5,391 nucleotides of DNA from Promethearchaeota archaeon (lineage in GTDB: Archaea; Asgardarchaeota; Lokiarchaeia; Sigynarchaeales; SOKP01): positions 1-5,391 of the forward strand of contig JAGXOB010000094.1 of NCBI GenBank assembly GCA_019894735.1, written 5' to 3'. The translations under genes and the position numbers were made by a program. The notes under the pieces are model-generated. The model saw nothing but the letters and a program-made list of their open reading frames with translations, ran no database searches and had not been told where the DNA came from. This document shows, piece after piece, positions 5,181-5,391 of this stretch (position 1 is its first letter; each line of letters starts with the position of its first letter).

Positions 5181-5391
5181 GTGAGAAAAATTTCGATAGA
5201 TTGGCAAAAAGCTGAAGAACATCCAGATAAAGGCCAGAAGGTTGAGGGCCGCTTCCTATTAGATTTACGCGCTAAAGTTAACGATTTAGAGAAGCAACTA
5301 ACTGACACAAAAAATGAGTTAAATAGAACGCAAAACAATCTTAAATCTACTGGCGAAAGTCTTGAAAGTACAACAAACAATTTAGAAAGCT
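5181..5391 (+). CDS. Coiled-coil protein of unknown function, 3' end outside window (partial)
   Basis: A frame opens at GTG 5181 and stays open to the window edge, giving 70 codons. An in-frame TAA at 5166-5168 leaves GTG as the only reasonable start; purine-rich AAGAGA directly precedes it. The first 25 residues ('RKISIDWQKAEEHPDKGQKV' and on) are charged and soluble. From about residue 26 the sequence turns into a heptad-like coiled coil ('LLDLRAKVNDLEKQLTDTKN' onward) rich in Leu, Glu, Asn and Thr. There is no signal peptide or membrane segment in the visible part. GC content by my count is about 36%, slightly above the neighbouring genes. I do not recognise a family; coiled-coil segments match many unrelated proteins. 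It is divergently transcribed from the operon and shares its promoter region. Confidence 0.7.
   Translation, partial: MRKISIDWQKAEEHPDKGQKVEGRFLLDLRAKVNDLEKQLTDTKNELNRTQNNLKSTGESLESTTNNLES

Noticed and set aside
5162..5380. Minus-strand 72-codon frame opposite the coiled-coil gene
   Set aside because: The plus-strand frame has a promoter-like box, a purine-rich start context and coiled-coil periodicity, whereas this one is Ser/Phe/Leu-rich as expected of a complement.
1..5391. CRISPR array, tRNA, rRNA or insertion sequence
   Set aside because: I saw no regularly spaced repeats, no cloverleaf-like or rRNA-like segment, and no transposase or terminal inverted repeats.

Overview
The window looks like chromosomal DNA from an AT-rich archaeon. 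GC is roughly one third in the stretches I sampled. The archaeal reading rests on TATA-like boxes that sit so close to start codons that leaders would be very short or absent, on frequent GTG/TTG starts, and on the make-up of the ThiI-like and MoaD-like proteins. An Asgard-type (Lokiarchaeia-like) host would fit, but nothing here proves it.

Layout. Positions 1-66 may hold the last 21 codons of a plus-strand gene (weak). Positions 89-370 (minus) encode a small ubiquitin-fold sulfur-carrier-like protein (MoaD/ThiS/SAMP type) ending in Gly-Gly, with its own TATA-like box. Positions 371-545 are a short intergenic region with oligo-T tracts and a stray Shine-Dalgarno-like motif. From 4993 down to 546 runs a tight four-gene minus-strand operon. 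It holds two paralogous membrane-anchored hexapeptide-repeat (left-handed beta-helix) transferase-like proteins, a double-domain metallophosphoesterase and a ThiI-like THUMP protein. Gene junctions are 0, 1 and about 16 nt. Positions 4994-5180 are a divergent promoter region, and from 5181 a plus-strand coiled-coil protein runs off the window edge.

The striking theme is paired or degenerate copies of enzyme modules. The metallophosphoesterase gene has a first domain with every metal-binding motif and a second, clearly duplicated domain in which nearly all are lost. The second hexapeptide protein has a Phe where the first has a candidate active-site His. The ThiI-like protein keeps the THUMP region and the CxxC plus distal Cys thought to hold an Fe-S cluster, but its ATP-binding PP-loop (SGGxDS in active ThiI) reads IGRLND. 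The two hexapeptide genes are also in the same frame, separated by a single TAA directly followed by a TTG start that has a strong Shine-Dalgarno.

How the genes work together is not established. The hexapeptide pair points to membrane-associated modification of lipid or surface molecules. The phosphoesterase could act on a phosphorylated intermediate. The ThiI-like and MoaD-like genes suggest a link to sulfur transfer or tRNA modification, but the ThiI-like protein may have lost catalysis and kept RNA binding.
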